NCBI GenBank assembly: GCA_028289195.1
Contig: JANQQR010000008.1
Coordinates: 1 to 64,000 of the forward strand
Direction: 5' to 3'
DNA from: Phycisphaerales bacterium
Lineage (GTDB): Bacteria; Planctomycetota; Phycisphaerae; Phycisphaerales; UBA1924
DNA: 64,000 nt
The notes under the pieces are model-generated. The model saw nothing but the letters and a program-made list of their open reading frames with translations, searched no databases and had not been told where the DNA came from. A program made the translations under genes and the position numbers. Shown in pieces: positions 53,600-63,034 of this stretch. Position 1 is the first letter of the stretch; every line of letters begins with the position of its first letter.

Positions 53600-55860
53600 C
53601 GCAGCTTCACGTTCTCCTCGAAGAACGACATGATCCGCTCGTACATCCGCTGGGTCACCTGCGGCTCGGTCACCATGTGCGTGAAGCCCGACAGCGGCAG
53701 GAACTCGTGGTCGATCCCGGCGCGGAACAGGGCATCGGACATCTTCAGCGAGTGCACCAGGTAGACGTTGTCGTCGGCCGTGCCGTGGATGATGAGCAGC
53801 GGCTGACGGAGCTGGTCCGCGTAGGTCAGGACGTTCGACACCTCGTAGGCCCGGTCGGCCGCCGGCGGAACGCCGAGGTACCGCTCCGTGTAGTGCGTGT
53901 CGTAGTCCTTCCAGTCGGTGACGGGCGCACCCGCCACGCCCGCGTCGAAGATGTCAGGGCGCCGCATCGTCGCCATGGCGCTGAAGTAGCCCCCGAACGA
54001 CCAGCCGAACACGCCGACGCGGGAGAGGTCCATCTCGGGGTACCGGATCGCCAGATCCTGCAGACCCGCCACCTGGTCGTCCAGCGGCGCATCGATGAAG
54101 TTGCCTCGGGTGGTTCTGAGCCAGTCCCGCCCGCGCCCCGGCGTGCCCCGGCCGTCGATGGCAACGACGATGTAGCCGTTGTCGGCGATCCACTGCTGGA
54201 GCAGGTAGCGGTCGCGGCTGGCCGTCACCATCTGCGAGGTGGGCCCGCCGTAGACGTGGAGGATCACCGGGTAGCGCTGCCCCGGCAGGAAGCCCCGCGG
54301 CCGGACGACCACGGCGTGGAATCCCGGCTCGGTCGACGTTTTCACGAACTCGGGTCGGGGCGTGAACCCCGGATCCTCGCGGACACTCCGCAACTCAGAG
54401 AGCACCGGCCCCAGCGAGTCGCCGTCGAGTTGACGGACCACGCGGCGCGTCGGCGACTCCGGGCCGCTGCTGGTGTGCACCAGCAGATCCGACTCATTCG
54501 AGAACTCAAACGAATGGACACCCGGGCGCTGCGTGACCAGTTGCACGAGCGACTGCGTCGGCCCGTCGAGCGGGACGACGCCGAGGTGGCGCTCGGTGGG
54601 GCTGTTCGAGGCGCTGACGAACACCCTGCGCTCGTCCTCGTCAACGTGCAGCAGGCCGAGGAGCCCGGCGTCCGGCGCGTTCAGGGCCATGATCAGATCG
54701 CCCGAGCGCGACCGGCGTTCGAGCTGCCAGCCACCGTTGCGCTCGGTGAGCCACAAGAAGCCGGCTCCGTCGTCGATCCAATGCGGCACGCGCTGGTTCA
54801 GGCGCAGCCAGGCGTCGTCGCGCTCAGTCAGTAGCGTCGTCGTTTCGCCGGTGACGTGGTCTACGGCGATGACCTGCAGCTCTGTCTGCTCGCGGTTCTG
54901 CACCACGACCGTCAGCGGGGCGTCGTCGGCCCACTTGACGGTGGCCAGATAGGGGTAGCGATCGTTGTCCCACTGCACCCAGACCGTGTCGCCACCCGAC
55001 GCGGGCACCACACCCAGGCGCACGGTGGCGTTCGTCGTCCCGGCGCGGGGGTAGCGCCACGAACGCGGCGCCTTACCGGGATCCTTGGGGTCCATGATCG
55101 AGAGCCATTCAACGTCGCTCTCGTCGTTCTCCTGATACGCGATGAAGCGCGAATCCGGCGACCACCAGTACCCCTCGCGACGGCGCATCTCCTCCTGGGC
55201 CACGAACTCGGCCTCGGCGTTGGTGATGATCTCGCTCGCCGTGTTCGTGAGGCGGGTTTGCGCACTGGACTCGACATCGATGACGAACAGATCGCCATCG
55301 CGAGCGCAGGCGATCATCGACCCGTCCGGGCTGAACCGCGGGTCGATCGGCGCACTCAGACCCGAGTCCTCGCTCGTCGCGAGCCTGGTCTGGGCGAGCG
55401 ATTCGAGATCAACCACATACAGGTCGCCCGAGAGCGGCACGAGCAACCGACGCTCGTCCTTGTCCATGCGATAGCCGGTGATACCCCGGGCCGCGGTGCG
55501 CGTGCGCTCCCGCCGGGCGAGTTCCTCCGGCGTGAGTTCCTCTTCCGCTCCACCAAGCAGCGCCGCGGCCGAGAGCAGCACGCGCTCTTCACCGGTCCGG
55601 GGATCATGGATGAACAGATCCTGGCTCCAGTCTCTCGGGCCCGAGCGCAGGAAGAGCACGGACTCCCCATCCGGAGCGACGTGGACCGACGACGGGTTGC
55701 CCAGGCGGAACCGGAAGGTCGCGCCGTACGCCTCCAGGAACGACGAGTCCGCCCTGGCGTTGATCGAAGCGACCGGCTGCGAGCGGGGCTCGGATTTGCA
55801 GGCGCTCAGCGAGAGCAGGGGAGCGGTCAGGCCCAGGACGGCGATGGTGCGCAGGTTCAT
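53596..55860 (-). CDS. S9 family peptidase, dipeptidyl-peptidase-IV-like, lipoprotein
   Basis: A 754-aa exported serine peptidase. Lipoprotein signal [11 protein letters not shown] with the lipidated Cys near residue 21. An eight-blade-type beta-propeller ([36 protein letters not shown]) precedes the alpha/beta-hydrolase domain, with nucleophile Ser in [14 protein letters not shown], Asp in [14 protein letters not shown] and His in SGFTHMV. A propeller-associated [15 protein letters not shown] stretch has the Glu-Glu pair that binds the substrate N-terminus in DPP-IV. ATG 55860 opens the signal peptide. Its stop shares CTAG with the convergent dihydroorotase. Confidence 0.92.
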   Translation of the reverse strand: MNLRTIAVLGLTAPLLSLSACKSEPRSQPVASINARADSSFLEAYGATFRFRLGNPSSVHVAPDGESVLFLRSGPRDWSQDLFIHDPRTGEERVLLSAAALLGGAEEELTPEELARRERTRTAARGITGYRMDKDERRLLVPLSGDLYVVDLESLAQTRLATSEDSGLSAPIDPRFSPDGSMIACARDGDLFVIDVESSAQTRLTNTASEIITNAEAEFVAQEEMRRREGYWWSPDSRFIAYQENDESDVEWLSIMDPKDPGKAPRSWRYPRAGTTNATVRLGVVPASGGDTVWVQWDNDRYPYLATVKWADDAPLTVVVQNREQTELQVIAVDHVTGETTTLLTERDDAWLRLNQRVPHWIDDGAGFLWLTERNGGWQLERRSRSGDLIMALNAPDAGLLGLLHVDEDERRVFVSASNSPTERHLGVVPLDGPTQSLVQLVTQRPGVHSFEFSNESDLLVHTSSGPESPTRRVVRQLDGDSLGPVLSELRSVREDPGFTPRPEFVKTSTEPGFHAVVVRPRGFLPGQRYPVILHVYGGPTSQMVTASRDRYLLQQWIADNGYIVVAIDGRGTPGRGRDWLRTTRGNFIDAPLDDQVAGLQDLAIRYPEMDLSRVGVFGWSFGGYFSAMATMRRPDIFDAGVAGAPVTDWKDYDTHYTERYLGVPPAADRAYEVSNVLTYADQLRQPLLIIHGTADDNVYLVHSLKMSDALFRAGIDHEFLPLSGFTHMVTEPQVTQRMYERIMSFFEENVKLR

Positions 55861-55909
55861 GGGCGCAGTATAAACCCGGCGCGCCGATGGACCGGGCGTA
55901 GACTGCCAC

Positions 55910-56437
55910 ATGCCGATCCCATCTGCCTCGCTCCCGGTCCTCCGCTCCACGCCGGAAGTCTGCCGCACGATGCTCGAGGGCCTGCCGGACGACGTGGTGC
56001 GCTCCAACTACGGCCCCGAGACGTTCAGCCCCTTTGACGTCGTCGGTCACCTGGTCTGGGGCGACCTCACGGACTGGCTCCCTCGCGCCCGGCACATCCT
56101 CGACTACGCCGACACCCGCCCCTTCGAGCCGTTCGATCGCTACGCCATGTTCGAGCGGGACGCCGGCAAGACGACCCCGGAGTTGCTGGCCGAATTCCGA
56201 TCAACGCGAGATTCAGCCCTCTCGGAGTTGGGTTCGCTCGATCTCGATCGCGACGACCGGCTCGACCTTCCCGGCCTGCACCCCGAGCTCGGCCCCTGCA
56301 CGATGCGTCAGCTGCTCGCGACATGGGTCGCGCACGACCTGAACCACATCTCCCAGATCTGCAAGGCGATCTCCCGGAGCCAGTACGCCGAGCTCGTCGG
56401 CCCGTGGGAGGCATACATAACCGTGCTGCACCAGTGA
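55910..56437 (+). CDS. DinB-fold protein
   Basis: A 175-aa four-helix protein of the DinB superfamily. Possible metal-binding His residues are placed as usual: one in FSPFDVVGHLVWGDL and two in the late helix WVAHDLNHISQICKAI. Members bind metals and include thiol transferases, but the substrate here is unknown. ATG 55910 follows the divergent peptidase start by 49 nt; the shared gap on the minus side contains TTTATACT, a possible -10. Confidence 0.78.
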   Translation: MPIPSASLPVLRSTPEVCRTMLEGLPDDVVRSNYGPETFSPFDVVGHLVWGDLTDWLPRARHILDYADTRPFEPFDRYAMFERDAGKTTPELLAEFRSTRDSALSELGSLDLDRDDRLDLPGLHPELGPCTMRQLLATWVAHDLNHISQICKAISRSQYAELVGPWEAYITVLHQ

Positions 56438-56486
56438 GCACGCGGGCTCAGAGCAACCCCGGAGTGGATCGGCGATACTCAAGAGC

Positions 56487-57263
56487 ATGAAACGAATGCT
56501 CATCGTCCTCGTGTCTGTGCTCGCGTTCCCGGCCTTGTCGGTCGCGCAGGAGGCTGAACCGACCGTCACCGTGAGCGGCGAAACGCCCGACGGCGTCGTC
56601 GTTCACATGGACGTCTATCGCGGCCCCAACGGTCCGGCGGACCCCCTCGTGCTGCTGTACCACCAGGCCGGAGCGAGCGCTCAGGGCGAATACGCGGATG
56701 CGATCATCCCCCGCCTGCAGGACGCCGGCTTCGCCGTCATCGCCGTGGATTGCCGCATCGGCGGGGACGCGTTCGGGGGCGACAACCGCACCGCGGCTGG
56801 CCTTCCCGAGGGCGTGGAGTACACCTACTGCGACGCCTACCTCGATCTGTACGCCGGCCTCGACATCGCCGACGCGCTCGAACTCACCGGCCCGCGATTC
56901 GTGTGGGGCTCGAGCTACACAGCCGCTCTCGCGCTGCGTCTGTCGTCGGAGCACCCCGAGAAGATCGCCGGGGTGCTGGCGTTCAGCCCGGCCTCGGGCG
57001 AGGCCATGGGGGAGTGCGCCGCCTACAACTACGCCGGCGCGCTGCGCACACCCGCGTTCATCGCCTGGCCGGCATCCGAGTTGCAGCGCGAGACCATGCA
57101 GCGGACGCGCGTGGCCGCCCAGGCCTCGGGATCGAGTGTGGAGATGTACACCCAGCCCCGGGGCGTCCACGGCTCTTCGATGTTGCATCCGGACCGGGCT
57201 GAGGGCGGCACGAATGAGGCGTGGGGCCGGGTCATGACGTTCTTGCGCCGGCACTCGCGCTAG
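56487..57263 (+). CDS. Secreted alpha/beta hydrolase
   Basis: A 258-aa exported hydrolase. Signal peptide 1-20 (MLIVLVSVLAFPALSVAQ). Fold motifs: VLLYHQAGASAQGEY after strand 3, nucleophile Ser in WGSSYTAALAL (a G-S-S-Y-T variant of GxSxG), and a C-terminal His in RGVHGSSMLHP. It looks like a dienelactone-hydrolase-related protein without assigned substrate. It follows the DinB-fold gene by 49 nt on the same strand. Confidence 0.75.
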   Translation: MKRMLIVLVSVLAFPALSVAQEAEPTVTVSGETPDGVVVHMDVYRGPNGPADPLVLLYHQAGASAQGEYADAIIPRLQDAGFAVIAVDCRIGGDAFGGDNRTAAGLPEGVEYTYCDAYLDLYAGLDIADALELTGPRFVWGSSYTAALALRLSSEHPEKIAGVLAFSPASGEAMGECAAYNYAGALRTPAFIAWPASELQRETMQRTRVAAQASGSSVEMYTQPRGVHGSSMLHPDRAEGGTNEAWGRVMTFLRRHSR

Positions 57264-57275
57264 GGGCGGTGCCCC

Positions 57276-57911
57276 TCAGACATTCGGCTGCGGCGTCACA
57301 CGCATGTAGGGCTTGATCTCCGTGAAGCCCTTCGGGAACGCCTTCTCGGCTTCCTCGTTGCTCACCGCCGGCACGATGATGCAGTCCTCGCCCGACGACC
57401 AGTCGGCGGGTGTGGCGACCTTGTACTCCGCAGTCAGCTGCAGCGAGTCGATCACGCGCAGGATCTCGTCGAAGTTGCGCCCCGTGCTGGCCGGGTAGGT
57501 GAGGATCAGCTTGATCTTCTTGTCCGGTCCGATGATGAACACGTTGCGGACGGTCATCGTGTCGGCGGCGCTGGGCGGGATCATGTCGTAGAGCGTCGCG
57601 ACCCTGCGGTCCGCATCGCCGAGCATCGGGAAGTTGGGCGCCATCCCCTGCGTCTCGGCGATGTCTTTCGACCACTTCTCGTGGTCCTCAACCGAATCGC
57701 AGCTGAGGCCGATCACCCGGCAGCCGCGCTTCTCGAACTCGCCCTTGAGCTTGGCCACACGGCCCAGTTCGGTCGTGCAGACCGGGGTGAAGTCTTTCGG
57801 ATGGCTGAAGAGCACGCCCCAGTTGTCTCCGAGCCAGTCGTGGAACTTGATGGGGCCCTGCGTGGAGTCCTGGGTGAAGTCGGGGGCGGTCTCGCCGATG
57901 TGGATGGCCAT
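57276..57911 (-). CDS. Peroxiredoxin, 1-Cys (Prx6) type
   Basis: Thiol peroxidase for hydrogen and organic peroxides. The protein is 211 aa with the peroxidatic Cys45 in the motif SHPKDFTPVCTTELG, followed by IGLSCDSVEDHEKWSKDI and the long C-terminal extension typical of Prx6 (VPAVSNEEAEKAFPKGF, PYMRVTPQP). No resolving Cys is at the usual 2-Cys position. ATG 57911 is the only sensible start. It is a single gene. Confidence 0.94.
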   Translation of the reverse strand: MAIHIGETAPDFTQDSTQGPIKFHDWLGDNWGVLFSHPKDFTPVCTTELGRVAKLKGEFEKRGCRVIGLSCDSVEDHEKWSKDIAETQGMAPNFPMLGDADRRVATLYDMIPPSAADTMTVRNVFIIGPDKKIKLILTYPASTGRNFDEILRVIDSLQLTAEYKVATPADWSSGEDCIIVPAVSNEEAEKAFPKGFTEIKPYMRVTPQPNV

Positions 57912-57965
57912 GTGCGTCTCTCCCGTGAAGTTGTTGTGCCGGCTGCGAGGCGCGCCAGCTGAGGG

Positions 57966-58982
57966 TTACTCGCCGATGCGCTTCATGATCTCGTCCCGGA
58001 GCCGCTCCGGCTCGTCTACTCGGAACTCCAGTTCGCGGGTCTCGGCGCTCATGCCGTACATCCGCGTGAGGCGCACCGGTGATTGTGTCCGAAGGCGGAT
58101 ATTGGCGTCGCCCCAAACAATCGCTCGTACGAACGAGCTCTCGCGGTCCAGGGGGTACCTGCCGCATTCGACGGACTCGATCTGCGAGAGCGGGACGCGG
58201 GCCTCGGCCCGCACTCCGACACGCAGACGCAGTTCACCACCGGAGAGTTCCGTTCGCCGGTTCCGCCAGGCGCGGTAGTCGCCAACAAGCCACACGCCCG
58301 TGTAGAGGCTCAGCGCCGTGAGCACCCACGCCGCCGTGTGGCTCACGAGGCTGACAACCAGGTGCACCACGAGGGTCTCGATCGGCAGCATGGCGAGCAT
58401 CGTGACGAGCAGCGGGAGGTAGCCCGCGCTGCGGTGCATGGTCCACACGTGTTCTGTGTCTTCGGATCGGGCGCGACCGAATCCGAGTGTCGCGGCGATG
58501 ATCGATGCCTCCGTGGCGAACACCCCCGACGCCCTGCCGCGGCCGACCAGCGACTCTGCACCGGCTCGCACCCGGTCGAAGAGGTCACCGCCGGGGGCCA
58601 CCGAGCCCGCCAGTGCCCGGCGTGCCATCACGAGCAGCGCCACCACGACGCCGATCTCGACACCGAGGACGACAACCTCGAGAACCGCCAGAGTGCCCGC
58701 GGGCCTTGGAACGATGACCGTGCTCGCAAGCACGAACCCGACCAGCAGCAGGGGGGCGAGGACGATCGGCTTGGCTCTGTGCGCCCGGACCAGCAGCACG
58801 TACGCCAGCAGCGGGGCGACGACCACGAGATCGATCGCCAACGCCGACCCGACGATCGTCTGATCTCCGCCGCTCAGGCGCGGGATAACCACGAGCCCCA
58901 CTAAGCACGCCCCCAGCCAGATCAGCGGGACCGGCGTCCACCGAGCCAGTGATTCCAGGTCAGTGCCGTGCGTTGGAGTCAT
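57966..58982 (-). CDS. Multi-pass membrane protein with C-terminal PH-like domain
   Basis: A 338-aa membrane protein of unrecognised family. About four N-terminal helices (for example PVPLIWLGACLVGLVVIP, LAIDLVVVAPLLAYVLLV, LAVLEVVVLGVEIGVVVALL), then two more near 190-230. The last 100 residues (ELSGGELRLRVGVRAEARVP, PVRLTRMYGM, EPERLRDEIMKRI) resemble a bacterial PH-type domain. The upstream ribosome-binding site is weak. It overlaps no other gene. Function unknown. Confidence 0.6.
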   Translation of the reverse strand: MTPTHGTDLESLARWTPVPLIWLGACLVGLVVIPRLSGGDQTIVGSALAIDLVVVAPLLAYVLLVRAHRAKPIVLAPLLLVGFVLASTVIVPRPAGTLAVLEVVVLGVEIGVVVALLVMARRALAGSVAPGGDLFDRVRAGAESLVGRGRASGVFATEASIIAATLGFGRARSEDTEHVWTMHRSAGYLPLLVTMLAMLPIETLVVHLVVSLVSHTAAWVLTALSLYTGVWLVGDYRAWRNRRTELSGGELRLRVGVRAEARVPLSQIESVECGRYPLDRESSFVRAIVWGDANIRLRTQSPVRLTRMYGMSAETRELEFRVDEPERLRDEIMKRIGE

Positions 58983-59049
58983 GGCGGTATCGTAGCCCGA
59001 ACGCCGACGTAGCTACACGCCAGAAGGCCGACCCCGGAGGCGCGCGACC

Positions 59050-59712
59050 ATGCAGCACATCGACGTCCTCACGATCGTGATCCTCGTGGCGGGGCTCGTG
59101 CTCGTTTCTATCGGCGCGTCGAAAGTGCGCGAGCGGCGCCGGCGCCGGGCCATCGAAGAGGCCGCCTCGGCGCTGGGGCTTTCCTATCGCCAGAAGGGGG
59201 AAGACCTCCTGCAGCGCCTCCACAAGCGTCTGCCGCTGTTCGATCGGGGGCACTCCAAGAGGATCCACAACGTCCTGGAAGGCCAGATCGAGGACATCGG
59301 CGTCGCGGTCTTCGACTACCGCTACACCGTTGGCAGCGGCAAACACCAGTCGATCCACCACCAGACCGTCGTCCATTTCACCCTCAGCCCAGGCACGCAT
59401 CTGCCCAGAGTTGAGGTGTCGCCCGAGAGCCTGCTCCACAAGGTCGCGACGAGCTTCGGATACCAGGACATCGACTTCCCGGATCACCCGGAGTTCTCCA
59501 AACGCTTCCTCGTCCGTGGCAAGGACGAGTCCTCGATCCGGGGCCTCCTCACCCCGCAGATCATGGACGCCCTCGTCAGCCACCCCAAGCGCCCGACCAT
59601 CCAGACCGACGGCGATATCTTCCTCTACTGCCGGCCCGGCAAGCGGGCCAAACCCGAGGATCTCGACGATCTCCTGCGCGAGGCGTTCCAGGCCTGCACG
59701 GCGATCGCGTAA
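59050..59712 (+). CDS. Membrane-anchored hypothetical protein
   Basis: A 220-aa protein with one N-terminal helix (DVLTIVILVAGLVLVSIGA), then a basic VRERRRRRA stretch, which fixes the rest in the cytoplasm. The body contains LPLFDRGHSKRIHNVLEG and FDYRYTVGSGKHQSIHHQ, reminiscent of DUF3137-like proteins, but I could not assign it firmly. GGAGG precedes ATG 59050 by 7 nt. The stop is 9 nt before pilT, so the two may be co-transcribed. Confidence 0.6.
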   Translation: MQHIDVLTIVILVAGLVLVSIGASKVRERRRRRAIEEAASALGLSYRQKGEDLLQRLHKRLPLFDRGHSKRIHNVLEGQIEDIGVAVFDYRYTVGSGKHQSIHHQTVVHFTLSPGTHLPRVEVSPESLLHKVATSFGYQDIDFPDHPEFSKRFLVRGKDESSIRGLLTPQIMDALVSHPKRPTIQTDGDIFLYCRPGKRAKPEDLDDLLREAFQACTAIA

Positions 59713-59721
59713 TCTCCGGGG

Positions 59722-60816
59722 ATGGAACTCAGCGCCATCCTCGACATCGCCATCAAGGAGCAGACCAGCGACGTGCACCTCCAGCACGCCTGCCCGCCGC
59801 GCCTCCGGCGCGCCGGAGAACTGGTCGCCATCGAGGGCGCCCCGATCACGACCAACGAGCACATCCAGGAGTGGCTGCGCCAGATCGGCCCGGGCGCAGT
59901 ACAGGTGCGCCTCGACGAGGAGGGCGAGGCCGACTTCAGCTTCCAGATCGGGGATCGCGCCCGCTTCCGCGCCAACGCGTTCCGCCAGAACGGCGACCTC
60001 GCCCTGGCGCTACGCCAGATCCCGCTGGCGATCCCGCCATTCGATGAGCTCAACCTCCCCGGCGCCCTGCGCGAGATCGCTCAGGTCCGGCGCGGGCTCG
60101 TCCTCGTCACCGGCACCACGGGCAGCGGCAAGTCGACCACGCTCGCGGCGATCATCGACGCGATCAACTCCACCCGTCAGGAACGGATCATCACCGTCGA
60201 AGACCCGATCGAGTTCCTCCACGCGTCGAAATCGAGCCTGGTGGCGCAGCGCGAGCTCGAAACCGACACACGCTCGTTCCTCAAGGCGCTCCGGGTCGCG
60301 CTCCGCCAGGACCCCGACGTGATCCTGCTGGGCGAACTCCGAGACGCCGAAACCACCCGAACCGCCATGCAGGCGGCCGACACCGGGCACGTGGTGTTCT
60401 CGACGATGCATACGACCAACGCCGCGCAGACCGTGCAGCGGATCATCGCGCTATTCCCGGCCGAGGAGCGCGAGCTCGTGCTCATCCAGCTCGCCGAAAA
60501 CCTGGAGGCGGTCGTCTGCCAGCGCCTCGCCAAGGCGATCGATGGCGTGTCGAGGGTCCCTGTCGTCGAGATCATGCGCAGCAGCCCGACGATCAAGAAG
60601 CTGCTGCGCAAGGGTGACTGGGCGTCGGTGCCCCAGGCGATCGCCAACCAGGAGAGCGGGATGCAGCTGTTCGATCAGCACCTGGCCATGCTGTGGCAGG
60701 CCGAGATCGTCTCCGGACGCGAGGCGCTCCGCCTGGCGACGAATCCCGAGGCGCTGACGATGATCATGAAGGGCGTGTCGACGCGCGACCTGGGAGCAGG
60801 CCTGGTCGGTGACTGA
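59722..60816 (+). CDS. pilT: PilT-type twitching-motility ATPase
   Basis: Cytoplasmic hexameric ATPase that powers retraction of type IV pili. The protein is 364 aa with N-terminal PAS-like domain (TSDVHLQHACPPRLRRAG), Walker A GTTGSGKSTT, the Asp box (TVEDPIEFLH), Walker B ILLGELRDAETTRTAMQAA, His box STMHTTNAAQTVQRIIALFP and the C-terminal lobe. The AIRNLIRE region is divergent here (AIANQESGMQLFD), which could indicate a PilU-type paralogue. No other pilus gene is in the window. Confidence 0.88.
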   Translation: MELSAILDIAIKEQTSDVHLQHACPPRLRRAGELVAIEGAPITTNEHIQEWLRQIGPGAVQVRLDEEGEADFSFQIGDRARFRANAFRQNGDLALALRQIPLAIPPFDELNLPGALREIAQVRRGLVLVTGTTGSGKSTTLAAIIDAINSTRQERIITVEDPIEFLHASKSSLVAQRELETDTRSFLKALRVALRQDPDVILLGELRDAETTRTAMQAADTGHVVFSTMHTTNAAQTVQRIIALFPAEERELVLIQLAENLEAVVCQRLAKAIDGVSRVPVVEIMRSSPTIKKLLRKGDWASVPQAIANQESGMQLFDQHLAMLWQAEIVSGREALRLATNPEALTMIMKGVSTRDLGAGLVGD

Positions 60817-60845
60817 ATTGGTTCAGACGCGGGCGCCGGTCCGGC

Positions 60846-61532
60846 TTACGGGCACGGATCGAGCCAGTTGCTCAGCACCGTGGTGATGTCGTTGAAGTTC
60901 ACCACACCGTCACAGTCGGCATCGCCGGGCCCGGTGTTGCCGGCGCCGTAGGCGTTGAGCCAGTTGCTCAGCACGATCGTGATGTCGTTGAAGTTCACCA
61001 CGCCCGGGCTGACCTTGTCGGCGTTGCCGAGGCAGCAGGGCACCGTCGGCGTCGCGGCAACGAAGTGCGTGCCATCATCGAGGTTGATGTGGCCGACATT
61101 CTCGCCCCACGCGTAGCCGCGGAAGCGCCCCCCGCCGAAGTCGAAGCGGGCTTCTTCGCCAGGGGCGTAGATCCCGGCCGTCGAGCAGTTGACCCAGCCG
61201 ATGTTCTCGCACCACATCAGGCCATCAAGATTCCCGCCGGGGAGGATGTTGACGCCGAAGTTGGTGTCGTCGGTGTTGGCGTACGGGGCGCTGCCGTTGC
61301 CGGTGTTGCACCAGCCGCAATTCTCAAGCCAGATCCACCCCTCGAGGTGATCGGCGAAGACCTCCACGCCCTGGGCTCCGCCGTTGGCATCGGCCCAGTT
61401 CATGAATCCGATGTTCTCACCCCAGCTGTACTTGTCGATCGGATCGACATTCGTCACAGCGAGAACGCTGGCCCCGAGGGCGAGCAGCCCGATGACCCCG
61501 GCGCTTGCGACTGACTTCTGGGTGCTGTTCAT
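60846..61532 (-). CDS. Secreted repeat protein with dockerin-like C-terminus
   Basis: A 228-aa exported protein. After the signal peptide (SAGVIGLLALGASVLAVT) come four copies of a Trp-rich unit: YSWGENIGFMNW, WIWLENCGWCNT, LMWCENIGWVNC and YAWGENVGHINLDDG. The C-terminus has two NFNDI units (GVVNFNDITIVLSNWL and GVVNFNDITTVLSNWL), similar to dockerin type I-like tails. ATG 61532 is chosen because GGGAGG is 6 nt upstream; ATG 61538 abuts that sequence. Likely a surface or matrix protein; binding partner unknown. Confidence 0.75.
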   Translation of the reverse strand: MNSTQKSVASAGVIGLLALGASVLAVTNVDPIDKYSWGENIGFMNWADANGGAQGVEVFADHLEGWIWLENCGWCNTGNGSAPYANTDDTNFGVNILPGGNLDGLMWCENIGWVNCSTAGIYAPGEEARFDFGGGRFRGYAWGENVGHINLDDGTHFVAATPTVPCCLGNADKVSPGVVNFNDITIVLSNWLNAYGAGNTGPGDADCDGVVNFNDITTVLSNWLDPCP

Positions 61533-61636
61533 CGTCATCCTCCCAATCCGTGGATCGGCCTCCTGGCCGCCTCAGACTCATTATGCACGCGATTCGACTC
61601 CGCCGGAACAAAAAGCGGCGGATCTGCAGGGAACAC

Positions 61637-61683
61637 GCCACGGATTCGTGGGAACGGCGGCCTCCGGCCGCCAATTCCGTGGC
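61637..61683. repeat. Nested inverted repeat in the hutI-secreted protein gap
   Basis: An outer pair GCCACGGA (61637-61644) and TCCGTGGC (61676-61683) encloses a perfect inner stem GGCGGCC (61656-61662), loop TCC, GGCCGCC (61666-61672). It lies about 135-180 nt downstream of the hutI stop on the minus strand. It could be a terminator-like end of the hut transcript without a T-run, or a structured leader of the secreted repeat protein. The rest of the 61533-61816 gap shows no gene. Confidence 0.45.
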
Positions 61684-61816
61684 CGGGGCCAGTTTACGCC
61701 CGGGTGCGGGTCTCAGAGTCTTCAGCTACGCAAGTAATTCCGCATCAGGGATTTAGGGCCTCCGAGCACGGCTAGCCGCGACGGGGCTCCTCCCGATCGG
61801 CGCCGCAGGCGTCGCT

Positions 61817-63034
61817 TCAGGCGACCGTGCCATCGCAGATCACGGAATCGACCGGGTTGCCTCCGAACTCGTGGGCGAGGGCCCGCTCGTCCGTGTGGCG
61901 GAGCAGGATGAGGTCGGCGCGAGCGCCGGGAGCGATGAAGCCCCGATCCTCGAATCCCAGCAGCGCCGCCGCGTTGCGTGTGCACGCGTAAATCGCCTCC
62001 GCCGGAGTCAGCCCGCAGTTGCGCACCGCCAGCGCGATCGCGAGCGCCATGCTGCTGGTGGGGGCCGAGCCGGGGTTGCAGTTCGTCGCGATTGCCAACG
62101 TGGCACCAGCGTCGATCAGGGCTCGCCCGTCGGCGTACCGCCCGTCGACCTGGAATCCGGAGCAGGGCAGCAGCACGCCGAACGTGTCGGAGGCAGCGAC
62201 AGCCGCCAGCGCCCGCCCGGATGACGCCTCGAGATGGTCAACACTCACAGCCCCGTTCTCGCAGGCCCACTCCGTCATGCCAAGTTCGTTGAACTGGTCC
62301 GTGTGCACGCGGAACGGGTGGCCCAGACCCGCCCCGCGTTCGAACAGAGCGCGACACTCCTGCAGGCTCCACGCCCCCTCTTCGCAGTAGGCGTCGACGA
62401 AGACCCCCGGAAACTCGGCGTGTACCGCGTCCAGAGTCTCTCCGATCGTGCGATCCGTGAATCCCTGCTGCTCGCGATCGATCGCGTGCCCGATCAGCGC
62501 TGTGGGCACGATCGTCTGAGATGTGCCTCCCGCCACGCCGGAGATCGCTCGGAGCATCTTCAACTCGGCTTCGGTCGAGAGCCCGTACCCGCTCTTGACT
62601 TCGACCGTCGTGGTGCCTTCGCGGAGCATGATCGCCAGGCGTGTGCGCAGGTTCAGTTCCAGCTGTTCCTGCGTCGCCTCGCGCACTGCACGGACGGTGC
62701 TCATTATGCCGCCGCCCGACTCGAGTATCTCGAGGTAGCTCGCACCCTCGAGGCTCTGCTCCCATTCGTCCAGGCGTTCGCCGGCCCACATCGCGTGGGT
62801 GTGGCTATCAACGAACGCCGGCATGAGGACGCGCCCCTCCGCCTCGATGGTCCTGCAGCCAGCCGGGCCCGCAAGAGCGCCTTCCGAGATCTGATCGATG
62901 CGTCCATCCGCGACCAGGACGTCCGCCCGTTCGATCACGCCGAGATCGCGCATGGCCGTGCCGCGCGCCGCACCCGAGCTGCCGCCGATCGACAGCACGC
63001 GGGCGCCCCGGATGAGCAGCGGGGGCGCCGTCAA
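61817..63034 (-). CDS. hutI: Imidazolonepropionase
   Basis: Opens 4-imidazolone-5-propanoate to N-formimino-glutamate in histidine degradation. The protein is 405 aa, amidohydrolase fold, with metal His pair in VDSHTHAMWAGER, then TTVEVKSGYGLSTEAELKML, GHPFRVHTDQFNELG, VSVDHLEASS and ATNCNPGSAPTSSM, all family-typical. TTG 63034 overlaps the hutG stop as TTGA, so translation is coupled. Substrate assignment is supported by the adjacent hutG-like gene. Confidence 0.94.
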   Translation of the reverse strand: MTAPPLLIRGARVLSIGGSSGAARGTAMRDLGVIERADVLVADGRIDQISEGALAGPAGCRTIEAEGRVLMPAFVDSHTHAMWAGERLDEWEQSLEGASYLEILESGGGIMSTVRAVREATQEQLELNLRTRLAIMLREGTTTVEVKSGYGLSTEAELKMLRAISGVAGGTSQTIVPTALIGHAIDREQQGFTDRTIGETLDAVHAEFPGVFVDAYCEEGAWSLQECRALFERGAGLGHPFRVHTDQFNELGMTEWACENGAVSVDHLEASSGRALAAVAASDTFGVLLPCSGFQVDGRYADGRALIDAGATLAIATNCNPGSAPTSSMALAIALAVRNCGLTPAEAIYACTRNAAALLGFEDRGFIAPGARADLILLRHTDERALAHEFGGNPVDSVICDGTVA

